64,000 bases of DNA. It comes from Agaricus subrufescens (taxonomy: Eukaryota > Basidiomycota > Agaricomycetes > Agaricales > Agaricaceae). The translations under genes were made by a program, and so were the position numbers. The stretch spans positions 62,001-126,000 of the forward strand of contig CM057063.1 of NCBI GenBank assembly GCA_029945375.1. The letters run 5' to 3'. Positions within the stretch are counted from its first letter, which is position 1. Each line of letters starts with the position of its first letter. The notes below the pieces were generated by a model that was not told the origin of the DNA, made no database searches, and saw nothing but the letters and a program-made list of their open reading frames with translations. Positions 34,881 through 46,283 of the stretch are shown piece after piece.

Positions 34881-35042
34881 TCAAGCGATAACGCAGTATG
34901 CATTATTCCCATATCCGCCATTCCTCTCCTCATCTAGAGGAGGAACACACAAGGTATCCTCTTCTTCGCGTTTAGATAGCGTGCAAGCCGCAGGTTCAGA
35001 CGAGCCAAAGATCAAAGAGGAGAAGGTTGTGAAAGCGTCCAT
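34881..35042 (-). CDS. Farnesylated mating-pheromone precursor
   Basis: An intronless 53-residue frame with the full layout of basidiomycete lipopeptide pheromone precursors. It begins MDAFTTFSSL, the typical opening of agaric precursors; has an acidic middle part; a charged pair E39-R40 used as the N-terminal processing site in this family; and ends with the CaaX box CVIA. The expected mature peptide would be about ten residues (NGGYGNNAYC) with a farnesylated, carboxymethylated Cys50. Such peptides activate STE3-type G-protein-coupled receptors and control nuclear migration and clamp formation. No STE3 receptor or second precursor was found in the window, so this is either an edge or satellite of the B mating-type locus or a non-mating-type copy. 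It is too short for ordinary gene callers. Confidence 0.85.
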   Translation of the reverse strand: MDAFTTFSSLIFGSSEPAACTLSKREEEDTLCVPPLDEERNGGYGNNAYCVIA

Positions 35043-38000
35043 GGCAAAGATTATGATGATGTTCGGTATGCTTCTGCAGAGATTGTGATAATGCTCGATA
35101 TGAACACCAAGGTCGTCTGGAGGATAGTGATCAGGTACAAGGGATAATGACCACATCTCCACCTACTTATACTCAAAACTGTTTATTGTCAACCAAATTA
35201 ACCTTCTGCTACATGTCGCCATCGAACGATCCAGTGCGCCCCTATTGTTTGCCCTTGATTTGTCGAAAAGGGCACGGCGTAAGCCCGAGGGTGTAGTGCA
35301 CCGGGACCAGATACTATTGTAATCCAATATTAACTTCTGCTTGAAACCGGTATGTTCAAGTGATGGGATCAGACCGGCGACAAAGCGCGTCATCCATACA
35401 ATAAGCTTCGAGACCGAGGCGATACGAGACAGTGCGTATGGGCGCAGCGCGGGAAGTAAAAAAAACATTGCCTTCTGGTAACCACAGATTATTTTGACGA
35501 CGAAGTGCAACGACCAATTAGGGCTAGGGCTTCGGGGCAACTCCGCCAGTACCATTCGTGGGAGGACACCCTAGAGTTCTTAGGAGATGATTCTTCTAGT
35601 GTATCAAAACCAGATCTCAATAATTCACAGACAGAGAACGGACAGCGTCTGGGACCCGCACAAGCTTAGCCTCAAATCAGGACCTCGGGTGCGATTATTG
35701 TTTAGAAAAGGGCACTCCATTCTTGCGGCTGAGCTTTACCAACAAGTCAGAGTAGTGTTGTGGGGACAGATCAACGTCTAGAGAATGTTTCGAAGCAAAG
35801 ACAATAGGAAATGAGAAGACCAATTTTGATTACGCGTGGTACCGCCCTCAGAGAAGCCGTTTCTGCGTTTCAAGCGGAGGGGATGCGGAAGACAAAAGAC
35901 AACAGAAAGTGGTGATGGCACTTGTTGTAGTTTATTTTGAAGAAGCGCTGATGCCAGACAAATGCTCATCAAAGGAGGGGATCATGGACGCCCGCGACTT
36001 CTCTAGGTCGCCTTTTGCATCGAACTACTTCTCCGGCCATAGCCGGACCTGAGATTCTAAGAAGTTTATCATTAACGCTTCAGCGCTTTAGCCTTCAAAC
36101 CCAGTGACTGATTTTCGTATCAGTTGGTGCCCCTGGCCCATGGTCATTTGCCTAGAATACCAATTATCAATTCGGTGTATTTCCCTTCCACTATCACGCT
36201 GCTCAGCTCGTATTTTATTTCTCACCGCTTCTCACTTGGTTCTCACCACTGTCATATGTTTTTAAACGCCACCAACTGACTGACTTCTGGAATAAGCCCA
36301 AGGTATCATGGTGCCTGAATCTTCCATCTTCTGTGTTTCTTTAAAAAAGAATCTTGTTTCACCCGAACAATGTCATACACCTGAGGTTCACGGGTACACA
36401 CTCGGCTATCCCCTCCGTGAGTATGGCTGATAACCATTTGTATCATTGTTCGACTGTGTCTTCAGACTGACCTAGATTTGGGTATTAGTGTTGTCTTAAA
36501 AGGCTAGATTGAACACATAGGTTCATCGCGGCCCGGTTGGATATGTTCCGCAGAATCATGACATGTTTTTTTCTATTGTCGTCGAGTGAGTCATAGAAAA
36601 TTGTGACTAGATGATAATAGAACATATCAAATGAATCGCGAGTCGCCTTTCAAGTTGATGCCCCTCGTCCTTGTTGATCGTTGCGCTTCACTGTGCGACA
36701 GGCACTACTGACCCGTACAACTGTCAGGAATCGTTTCAATACGAAATCTCTACAATCACCCAACGTTGAAGAATTGCTCCCGTATTTTCGTCGTTTGACG
36801 ACCACCATTCCACATCAAGTAACGTTTGGTGGGTTATTCGATCATCACGCTTTCCTTTCCGTCACTCGTGTCGAATCAGGTCAAACTCTGCGTTTGAACC
36901 TTGAAATAGAAATCAATCTTCTTTTACCATTGCTTCATCTATCAGATATTATCATACATATCGAGGTACTAGTACCTCCAGCTTCAAATCCAAGTCTCCC
37001 AAAAGAAAGAACATTTTTCCCATAACATCGAGGATGGTGGCGGTGGCAACGTTCATGACAAGTTCTATTATCACCACGTGGATACACCAGATATAGCATG
37101 GTGCCTGCTTGTGACGAACACGTGTGTAAGCATATGCGTTCTATAAAGTTAAAGGGTATTGATATATCAGTCCAACGTCAAGTCGAACCCGAGGGAGAAA
37201 CCGACGAGCGAAGTGGAGCCCGTAAAAATCACGATCAAAAGCACTCTCACACACAATGAATAATATAGAAACGATCATACCGGCCTGCCTCGAACAGCCT
37301 GCTAGGAGTTCGTGTGCTTCGGCGCACTAGTTCGGGTTCTATATTGCGCCCTGTACCTCAGTCTGCTTATTATACCACAGCATGGTGTCAGCATTTGATA
37401 AGGCTGTCCAAGAAGCTTTGCAAAGCCAATGCCATCACTTTTGTTTGTTGTCGCCGAAGCCGAGAGGTCGATGTCCTCTTGATAGAAAAAGTAATAGATC
37501 GAATCGGCAAACGGAAATTTCCTGTAGCAAATGAAAAAGTAACGTCAGCTTGACGTTGTAATAAACCGGCCGTTATCGAGGACATTGTAATTACGGCGAT
37601 ACGTAATTTAATTTACATAGCTGCTGGGGACAACGAGGCATGAGCCGGACTGGCTCGGGAATTCTCTTGTAAAAGCTCCAAGTTATGCTATGTGTATGTA
37701 AGATCGGGGACACAGGGTCAAAAGAGGCTAAGGATTTCGTGACTTCATTACTTTATACTTACTTGGTGATGAGCGTAGAATGATCGATATATGATTTGTG
37801 TAGTAATCCGAAGAAATGACCATATCTTTACAACATGGTCACGCGTGGCCTCATTCTCGGGACGCTCGATGTCAGACCATCGTCGATAGTGCGCCACGAG
37901 TTTACGTTTGAGTGTATAAAGGTGCTATTGGCTTCAGGAGGAGAGGTTCAGGATGAATGTGTTAACACTCACCCTTGGAGTAGGTGGTTATAATGGATCA

Positions 38001-39114
38001 GAGATATGTAACACAAATTCGCGTTGTTCAGTAGTTGTAAAGGGTAGGTAGTTGATCAAAGGAAGTTGATATGTAAGGCTTTAACAGTAGTCGAAGAGAA
38101 AGCAGCCGGCGCGGTATGGTGGATCGAATAAATGGGTTCCGCGATTGCCAACTTGTGATCTAAGCTATCGGAATTTCTGCGTGTATTTGCATCTACTGAT
38201 ATCATTATATATACGATGCCAGCAGTATACTATGCATCCTGTAAGCATTAAATGATGGTACTTGGGTACTTGAATCAGTGCGGAGCTACTCAGAAGTCAT
38301 TTTTAGATACGGATATGAACGGAGTTTTGTGGGTTGGAGAGAAAGGAACGGGCCGGCACACCAAGTGGGAGTGCTGAATGGTTCGTGCGAACACAAGAAG
38401 CTGAATTATCGAACCGTTATGAAAGGTCTTGCATAAACGGTATGAGCGGTCTCAGACGGCAAAGCTTTTATTATATTCCTATATGGACTGCCCGCCTGGC
38501 AGGAGGAAACCGTTGTTTAAATTCCAGCTTTCTTTGCTTAAATCAGCACTATATCCGGCGGAATATGGTTCGACGATGATGATCAGCTTAGTGATCGAGA
38601 GAGTGCCGGCGAAGAGTCAATAGGCGAATAGGAGGACTTGATCGCTTCTACCGGCGGAAAAGTGATCAAGACAACAACACCGACCGCTGCAATGAATAGA
38701 GTTTCGAGGAGATATCAGACAGGAAAATTACCCTTCAATGCTGTCCAAAAATATCATGAGAGAAGCCTGCTTGTCGTGGATGATTCGTCAGTAAATTTAG
38801 GCCGCCACGGCCACTGGAGAGGGACGCGCCACCACGCCACGGCGGATGCCCGGGGTGGCGGAGACAGAGCGGTGCTCGACGACCAGGGGCAAGGCAGCGA
38901 TGGCTAGGGGAACGCAGAGCCTGTCGGGCTAAGTATAGGCGGGCACACGTGCGGGACCAGCGCGCAGCCACAGGCCGGATACGCTGGGCTCTCCGCTGCC
39001 TCTTGCCCAGGTGCCGCGTGCAGCACCACCCGTATATTTACCAAGGTGGAGGCCATCCCGCTTCGGACTCTGCCTCCCGTGGTTGTACAGCCACCACCAC
39101 GTCCGCGTCCACCC
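35043..39114. other. Gene-poor region
   Basis: Four kilobases without a supported gene. A plus frame at 36681-37025 (about 110 codons, Leu-rich near its end) has no start exon that I could join to it. The part 38800-39110 is markedly GC-rich. Further pheromone-like short genes were looked for by eye (CaaX ends, MD-x-F starts) and none was found, but that search was not exhaustive. Confidence 0.4.
38800..39110. other. GC-rich island
   Basis: The stretch is dominated by GCC, CGG and GGC trinucleotides, unlike the AT-leaning sequence on its left. It lies immediately upstream of the SPX transporter start and may be its promoter or 5' UTR. No frame with family content. Confidence 0.4.
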
Positions 39115-42100
39115 ATGAAGTTCAGGCAGGTCGCCCCTATTGCCTCGATATTCCTCTCTGACTCACGTTTCATCCCAGTTCTGCGCTCAAATTCAACTCG
39201 GTGTCCGAGTGGTGGGACGCCTATATAGCGTGGGTGTCAACACTAATTCCTCTCATGCAACGCTAAAAATGTTCACAGCTATGATGCACTCAAAAAGTAC
39301 ATTTATCAGCTTGAGAAACAACAGCATGCCCGCGAGGCATCGAGCCTCCCCTACCACGACATCGAAGTCGGCGAACAGTCCCAGCTCCTCGATGACCGTG
39401 CCGCTGTCTCCGATACGGATGCTCTGTTCATTCCCCTGCTGGACCGCGAGCTCCAGAAAATCACAGCATTCTACACTGCGCAGGAGAAGGAGGTTATGGA
39501 TGAATTGAATGACCTAGAGGCCGACATCGCTGAGCAAGAAGCGGCGGGCTTGGACGGTGCAGATGGGTACCTGCAAGCCAGTGATGACGAAGACGACGAC
39601 GAGAGTGTCCAACTCTCACAAAGCCCCGACAGACGTCGTCGAACACTTTCAGGCTCTGCAGGTCCTAGTAAACGGCTTCCTGGTGCGCACTGCTCTCCGC
39701 TTGTTCCTGGCACCTCGGTCTGATGTTGGCTCGCCCAGTTCCTGGTCCCAGCAGTGACCGTCGCGCCAGTATATCGACCATTTCAGCCGAAGAACACCGG
39801 CTCGTCGATAACAGACGATTATCATTGAGCATTCCCAACCTTCTTCGCGATGTATCAGCCAGCTGGTCACCCAGTCCTCAAGACGACTCTCTGATCTGGA
39901 CTGCTCGCGGCGACTACGCCTACGATACCCGTCTCCTCTTCAAACGTCGTATCACGCTTCTCTACATCTCCTTCACAAATCTTCGTTCCTATATCGATAT
40001 CAACTATTCCGGGTTCCGAAAAATCATCAAAAAATACGACAAAGTAACCGATTCTGAATTGAAGGACAGGTATATTCGCGAGCAACTCCAAAAGACGGTA
40101 CCCTTCATCGGAGACAGCAAGGACAGGTTGAATAATGGAATCGAGCGTCTCGTGGATCTTTATACGCGATGCGTGTCTCGTGGTGATCGTAATATGGCCA
40201 AACAGCAACTGCGATTCCATCAAAGAGAAAATATCGCTTGGGAGCGAGATACTGTTTGGAGACAGATGATTGGGAGCGAAAGACGCGGTGATCAGAGTTC
40301 GCCAACACCTGGTCTTCTTTCGAATCGTCATAATGAGGACCTTGCCGGAGCCGCCTTAATTAAGGAACCTAAAGAGCCTCTGATGGCGGTACAGACGCCT
40401 ATTGGGAGGCTCAAGATTACTTGGAAGTTGATTTGGTTGATCGTGGCTCTTCTGGTGTTTGTTGCTGTAGCCAACTTGAAGATCGTCGATGGTGCCGCCG
40501 CAAATAGTTGTCTTGCGATTTTAGTCTTCTGTACCATTCTATGGGCTACTGAGGTGAGTCTAGTGGTGCTTCTTTTTGGAAAAGTCTTTTATTGTTGTTC
40601 AGGCTATACCCCTTTTCGTCACCTCTCTCTCTGTACCTGTGTTGCTAGTCGCTTTACGCGTCATACGTGACAGTGATACCCATCAGCGACTAAGTCCTCC
40701 TCAAGCAACCAAGTACGTTCCCCTCGGAAGTTCTTTTGACTAAATATACTAAGAGATCTACGCCAGATATGTCTTTTCAATTATGTTCAATCCAACTATC
40801 ATGCTACTCATCGGAGGATTTACTATATCGTCGGCCCTTAGCAAAACTAATATCGACAGAGTTCTCATCACGAGGGTCTTGAGTTTTGCGGGAACTAAGC
40901 CAAGAACTGTGCTTTTGGCTTTTATGTTTGTGTCGTGCTTCGCTAGTATGTGGATCAGGTGAGTTATTAGTCTAAAAAATTCACAATAGGAAGATGATAT
41001 CAATGATTCCACTTTCAGTAATGTTGCTGCGCCAACACTTTGCTTCACTTTGATTCGCCCTATTCTACGAACGCTACCACCGAAAACGAATTTCGCTCCA
41101 TGCCTTATCGTACGCATTCCAAATGGCACGTTTTATTCGCCACTTACCGGGTTTTTTCCCAGCTCGCAATTGCTTTGGCAGCCAACATTGGTGGCCAAAG
41201 TTCACCAATTTCGTCCCCTCAAAATCTAATTGCCTTGGGTGAAATGGATCACTCAATTGGTTGGGACGAATGGTTCATTGTCGCACTTCCGGTCTCCTTC
41301 ATTTCCATCATTCTAATCTGGATTCTCCTCGTCCTCTCTTATAAACCGCATCTCTATACCAACCGCTCAACGTCACTCACTCCTCGAAATACGGGAGATT
41401 TCGAGGGTAACAGTGGCACACTGCAAATTCGTCCTATCCGGCCTACGAAAGAAAAATTCACTTTCAAACAATATTGGGTTATGTTTGTTTGTATCTTGAC
41501 GATAGGACTATGGTGTGTCGAACATGGGATCGAGGAATATGTAGGCGATATGGGTGTTATTGCGCTCCTGCCTATATTGGCCTTTTTCAGTACCGGGGTT
41601 TTGAAGAAGGATGATTTCGAGAAGTTTGCTTGGACGATTGTCTTCCTTGCTATGGGTGGAATTGCGTTGGGTAAGGGAGTGGTCTCGTCCGGGCTTTTAG
41701 AGATTCTGCATGAGAAGATTAACCATCTCGTGAGGGGTTACGGTTTGTATGAGGTGGTGTTGATTTTGAGTCCGATTGTCCTGGTATGCATTTCTTTTGT
41801 TCTCGCCCTGAGAAGTGTTGAATTTTTCTGCTTGTAGATCATTTCAACATTCATTTCACATACAATCGCGAGTATCCTCCTCGTACCAATTGCCAAAGAA
41901 GTAGGAAAGAATATCCAGGGTCAACCACAAAACCTACTCATTTTTGTTACGGCGTTGATTTGCTCTACTGGAATGGGTATGCCTGTTTCTGGATTTCCCA
42001 ATCAAACTGCGTACGTACTGGTTGCTTTTCCATTTTGCCTTCTAATAATTCATTTCTATTCAGGGCTACCCAAGAGGATGAATTGGGTGAACTATACCTT

Positions 42101-42319
42101 TCGAATATCGATTTCTTAGTGAATGGCGTCCCCGCGAGTATTATTGCTACACTTGTACGTTTCCAATTCTTTTGTTTTAATTTTGTAAGCGACTGAGTCG
42201 GTATGGGGTTATAGGTCGTTTCGACTGTTGGGTTTTTGATTATGAAGATGATCGGGTACGTGCTACATTCTTCTAGAACAATTATCTCGTCCTTACCTGT
42301 CCAATTTTACAGAGTATGA
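39115..42319 (+). CDS. SPX-domain low-affinity phosphate transporter (Pho87/Pho90-like), one frameshift
   Basis: Plasma-membrane phosphate carrier with an N-terminal SPX regulatory domain. Twelve exons: 39115-39125, 39179-39229, 39279-39682, 39739-40553, 40603-40712, 40767-40958, 41020-41109, 41163-41783, 41838-42010, 42064-42154, 42215-42255, 42313-42319. SPX motifs: MKFSSALKFNSVSEWWDAYI, YDALKKYIYQLEKQQ, and YISFTNLRSYIDINYSGFRKI for the inositol-pyrophosphate-binding region. The transporter part has IGGQSSPISSPQNLIALGEM and STGMGMPVSGFPNQ, hallmarks of the DASS/ArsB-type fold. The first and last coding exons are only 11 and 7 nt. Intron 1 needs a GC donor (GCAGGT). In the seventh exon the frame breaks between APT-L and CFTLIRP near 41040: one T seems missing. 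All other junctions keep frame, so a recent mutation or sequence error is likely. Confidence 0.88.
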
Positions 42320-45300
42320 TTGCTATTTTCTATTGCTCGGGCGTATTCGGATGTTTTTCTCGATCAATCGGCGTTGCTATTAGTTCGTCTGCTATTGTTC
42401 TTGGATAAGGTGCTCTGCTGCTACATTTATCTCTTTCATTATCTTGCTTTCTCTATCAAACATTTAGTCTCCTTGGTTATGCTAATGTATTGAAAAAATG
42501 TTGGATCTTTCCTTGCGGGGTCATCCCTTTGACGGCGTCTACACTTATTTACCAATTACAGTATCACAGGCCAATCGTAGGCGTTGTATTTACCGCTCCG
42601 TCGGTTGTGCGGTCGGCCTCCGGCAAGAAAGGTTATGTGGCGTCGCGTTGATTTCCGTTATCTGAATTGGGCGGTCTCTGGGAAACTCGAATAGGGATTT
42701 GACATATGCTCACGTACTGATGGGGGGGGGAGAAATCTATGGAGTGTTGGCCAGGCCCACTGATGCTTTCGAGTTGGTGATACACATCTTTCCCCTTGTT
42801 GGACATCTATCTTTAAAAGGATGCAACCATAATCTCGTCATTATTGACTTCATTGCGAGAGAAGTAACTTTGAGAGAAGAACGGGAACTGTGAGTTGAGC
42901 TGCCAATGTAAGTAGAGAGATGATATCATAGTCGGAGCATCCTTCGCTTATCAGCACTTCAGTCTTGGCTTCCGCTTACTTCAGTAGCCGGTGGTTGATC
43001 AGCAAATAACGGTACGCGAACCTGCATGACGCAAAAAAAAAAAAAAAAGAAGAAAAACAAAGAAGAAACTTCGTATGTCGAAAATCACTCAAAGCTGAAT
43101 TGAAACATGAAACGACTCGAGCATTGTGCCAACAAAGAACCCTTCAAAACGAATATATTCACTCCAGAACCCTCGCAGATGACCAATACTTTCACGTTAC
43201 TCAAAGAATTGAATTCGGCTAATCCTTTTTCTCGGGCTGTTGGTCTAGGCTTGCTTCTTTTGTTGTTGTTTTTGGTCTTTTCTGTTGCGCGGGTTGACCT
43301 GTTGTGTGTGCTATCATTTGAGGGTCCCGCGGGTTAATCCGAGTAAATGTGAATCCATGGGCGCGGTTTGATGTATGGGACGTGATTTCACCGTATAACC
43401 CGCGACTCGTATCATCCCGAATTTCGGACAGAGAAAAGTCTGTTCAGTTCAAAAATGGTACTTCTTACAGCCTCTTTATAGGAGAGCCGCCAGCCCTGAG
43501 GTGGGGTTTTTGATAGTGGCTTGATATTTTATATATTTCTTGTCAATCTAGGATTAGAACATCGCAGTATCGTAATGTCTGCTTGATGAGTGTACTTTGG
43601 GTCAGTCAACCACCACCTTTACTTTTGTCTTTGTATTCAATCAGTTTTTTTGAACATTTGATGAGTTTGACAGCATCAGTCCTTTGAACATACCCGGTGG
43701 GGGAACAAGATAGAATCCCTATCCACGTTCCCATGCCGTTCCTTGATTTGTTCGACAAATTAAGATACATCTTGGCTCATGTCGGGTGCAAAAGGGTCCT
43801 AAAGGGACTCGAGAACGTGAAGCAAAAGCGACCACCCTATTTTTAATCTCCGCAGCAAAAGCTATCTTGAAGCTCGGTAATCTTCTGGAGTGTTAACTTT
43901 GACCGTCACTTGCTCTTGACACGTCTGAGAGGATTTTGCCATTTAAAATCAGAGTTCAAACAATGATAGAATTCTCAAAACCCATTTAGGAGGGTGTAGA
44001 AAAGCATGTGGAGAACTCGGATGTTTTTGAGAACCTTGCGAGTAGCAGTGGCCTACTACCCGCCAGTTCAAGTAAATCTCAAATCAGAGTATTAAAAGCT
44101 TGGGGTAATTCAGTCAGTGGGGTAACCGTTGACAGGGAAGTATGCTCCCTTCTTCGACCATGCGAACGACACTCCCCATTCCAGTAACCTATTCAATCTC
44201 ATTAGCGAGAGCAAGCAATGACCGCTGTCACATGTGGATGTATGATGAGCTGATTTTTAATTCGAAATGTCCACAGAGGGCTGACTTCCCCGAGAGTGAT
44301 ATATGACAACTGGTTTGTCCTTCCGAAAACAGTATCTCGAAGCCCGAGGAAAGTTAAGCGTCTTGTTGCCGAATTTGACTTGGTTCAAAAGTCAAGTATC
44401 GCTCGTCGATCACGATCACAGGAGTCACTCATCAGCTAAGAGTTGTCGGGTGTCGTCATTGACTTTTTCCTGGTTTAACATGCTCGGTTGGGCGAATGGG
44501 CTATTCAACGCTAGGTTATTCAATGTATAGTGACTAAGCACCCATGCTGCTGGTCTTGGCACAAGCTCGAAGAACAGAAACCTGGTAGCGTTCCCGTTTT
44601 TTGGATTTTATTTATTTATTTATTTATTTGAATTTTTTGAAATTTCTTTTTCCTTAGTTTGCTTTTTCCTTGTAAATTAGCGTTAAGCCATAAGGTAGTT
44701 CGTAGGGTCGGCAGGACATAAACTCGGAGTTCGGCGACTACTTTGAAAGCTGAGCACTCAGGGGACCGATCAGGGACCGATACTCGATGATAGTTGTTCG
44801 TCAATTACTCCTGAGAGATCTATGTTGCAAGCCATGAGGGGGGCAAGTCGACAAGGCTATAAAAAAACCTGTGCGGATATTATATATCGTTACTTTTATT
44901 AGTTTCATTCTTCCTTTACGAAAACAATTTTTCAGCGCGCGAAGATCGAGGTTTCGCTTTCTGCTGTCTAACACCCATCGGTGATCGTAGAGTGATATGT
45001 ACCATACGAGAGTGGGTACTCGTTTGCGTGGCCATCGCACAAGAGTCGATCAAAAGATCTGTTTCTTTTTTGTTTGATGCCCTGAAGACAAATCGCCAAG
45101 TCGGGTTGGGTCAAATCTTCGCGATGAGTTGTCGGAATTGCGATCTCGCCGTTTGGGCTGTGTGAAAAGCGAGGAAGCGGGGAATCAAAAATCCCTATCA
45201 AGGTCTTTTTCTCTGTTCCTTATTCTTCTCGAAAATTTTACCGATGCTCGGACCGCGAAACGGTGCATATTACAAAGTTGTTGACCCTCGAGCAATTTCT

Positions 45301-46283
45301 GAGAATAGTTTATTATTCTCGAACAGCACGAGGATCTCAAAATGAATTGCGGACCTGCGCCGCGGTGGGCAACCATCGTTCTCACGTGGTCTTCTTAGTC
45401 GAGTAGACCGGGATCTCCGTAATCCCGTTGCTGGTTCCTAAGCCGTCAGGGACGATGGTGAAAAGGAGAGAGAGTTGGGGTGAATAACATACAATTGTGG
45501 CCGATACTATGCCGGTGCGTGAGTAAAGTGAAGGGTACTTGCACACGAAGATTTGGAAGGATGCTGAATTGTGCGGTTTAGACGGACAAATGACGAAAAG
45601 TGAAAAACAAAAAATAAATATAAATAAAATAAAAAATTCGACGAAGTAGCCGAGATAAAGGGGTTGGTGCCTAATCTTTCTTACTTTCGATCACAGCAAC
45701 ATTGCTCAATATACTCACACCTCGAGAAATGTGGAGAGCTCAGCTGACAAAAGCTTTTAGGACAGCCTCGATTTTTTGTATGAGTCAATTATCCGAGATT
45801 GAACAGTGGATGAGGCGGATATTCTTTTTTTTTCCTTTTTTTTTTTTCAACCGAGCATTGAGCAATGAAATGTCACTTGGCCCACATCAAGCCTATGTGG
45901 ATGGCTACGTTCTGGCGAAAGGTCTTTCTATCCCAAGTAAGGGAGATGCGGATACTCCACCCGAATTTCAAACTCGAGCATGCGGGGTTCCGATCCCGCA
46001 AACGTCATACCCGTAGCATCGCACAACCTTATGATAATCTAATATCCAGGATAAAGTTCTGGGAACATGTTATAACTACGGTAGATGGTATCAACGGGTG
46101 TTGTAACTTATCTAGACATGGAGGTCGTATTAGAGTTAAGGGGTATCAAGGTTATATCTGGAACACATGGTGGATGGGATTCATACGGCGGCAGAAAGAT
46201 GGTAATCAATACAAATGAGGAAAGGACGGGGGGAGTTTCAAGGAGCCAGAGGCCCGGTAAGAATGAACACAGTGTGACAACAT
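42320..46283. other. Large gene-poor region
   Basis: Four kilobases without a supported gene. It contains a poly-A run (about 43033-43048), a G8 run near 42722 and a (TTTA)n run near 44607-44629. The one frame of note is a 76-codon plus frame at 43107-43337 that has an ATG and a Leu-rich membrane-like segment (GLGLLLLLLFLVFSV); I do not recognise it and give it low weight. Confidence 0.4.
44607..44629. repeat. (TTTA)n microsatellite
   Basis: Five to six uninterrupted TTTA units. Ordinary simple repeat. Confidence 0.85.

Noticed and set aside
36308..37025. Apparent multi-exon gene in the pheromone region
   Set aside because: The first exon splices into a stop and the remaining frames cannot be linked in phase; no homology recognised.
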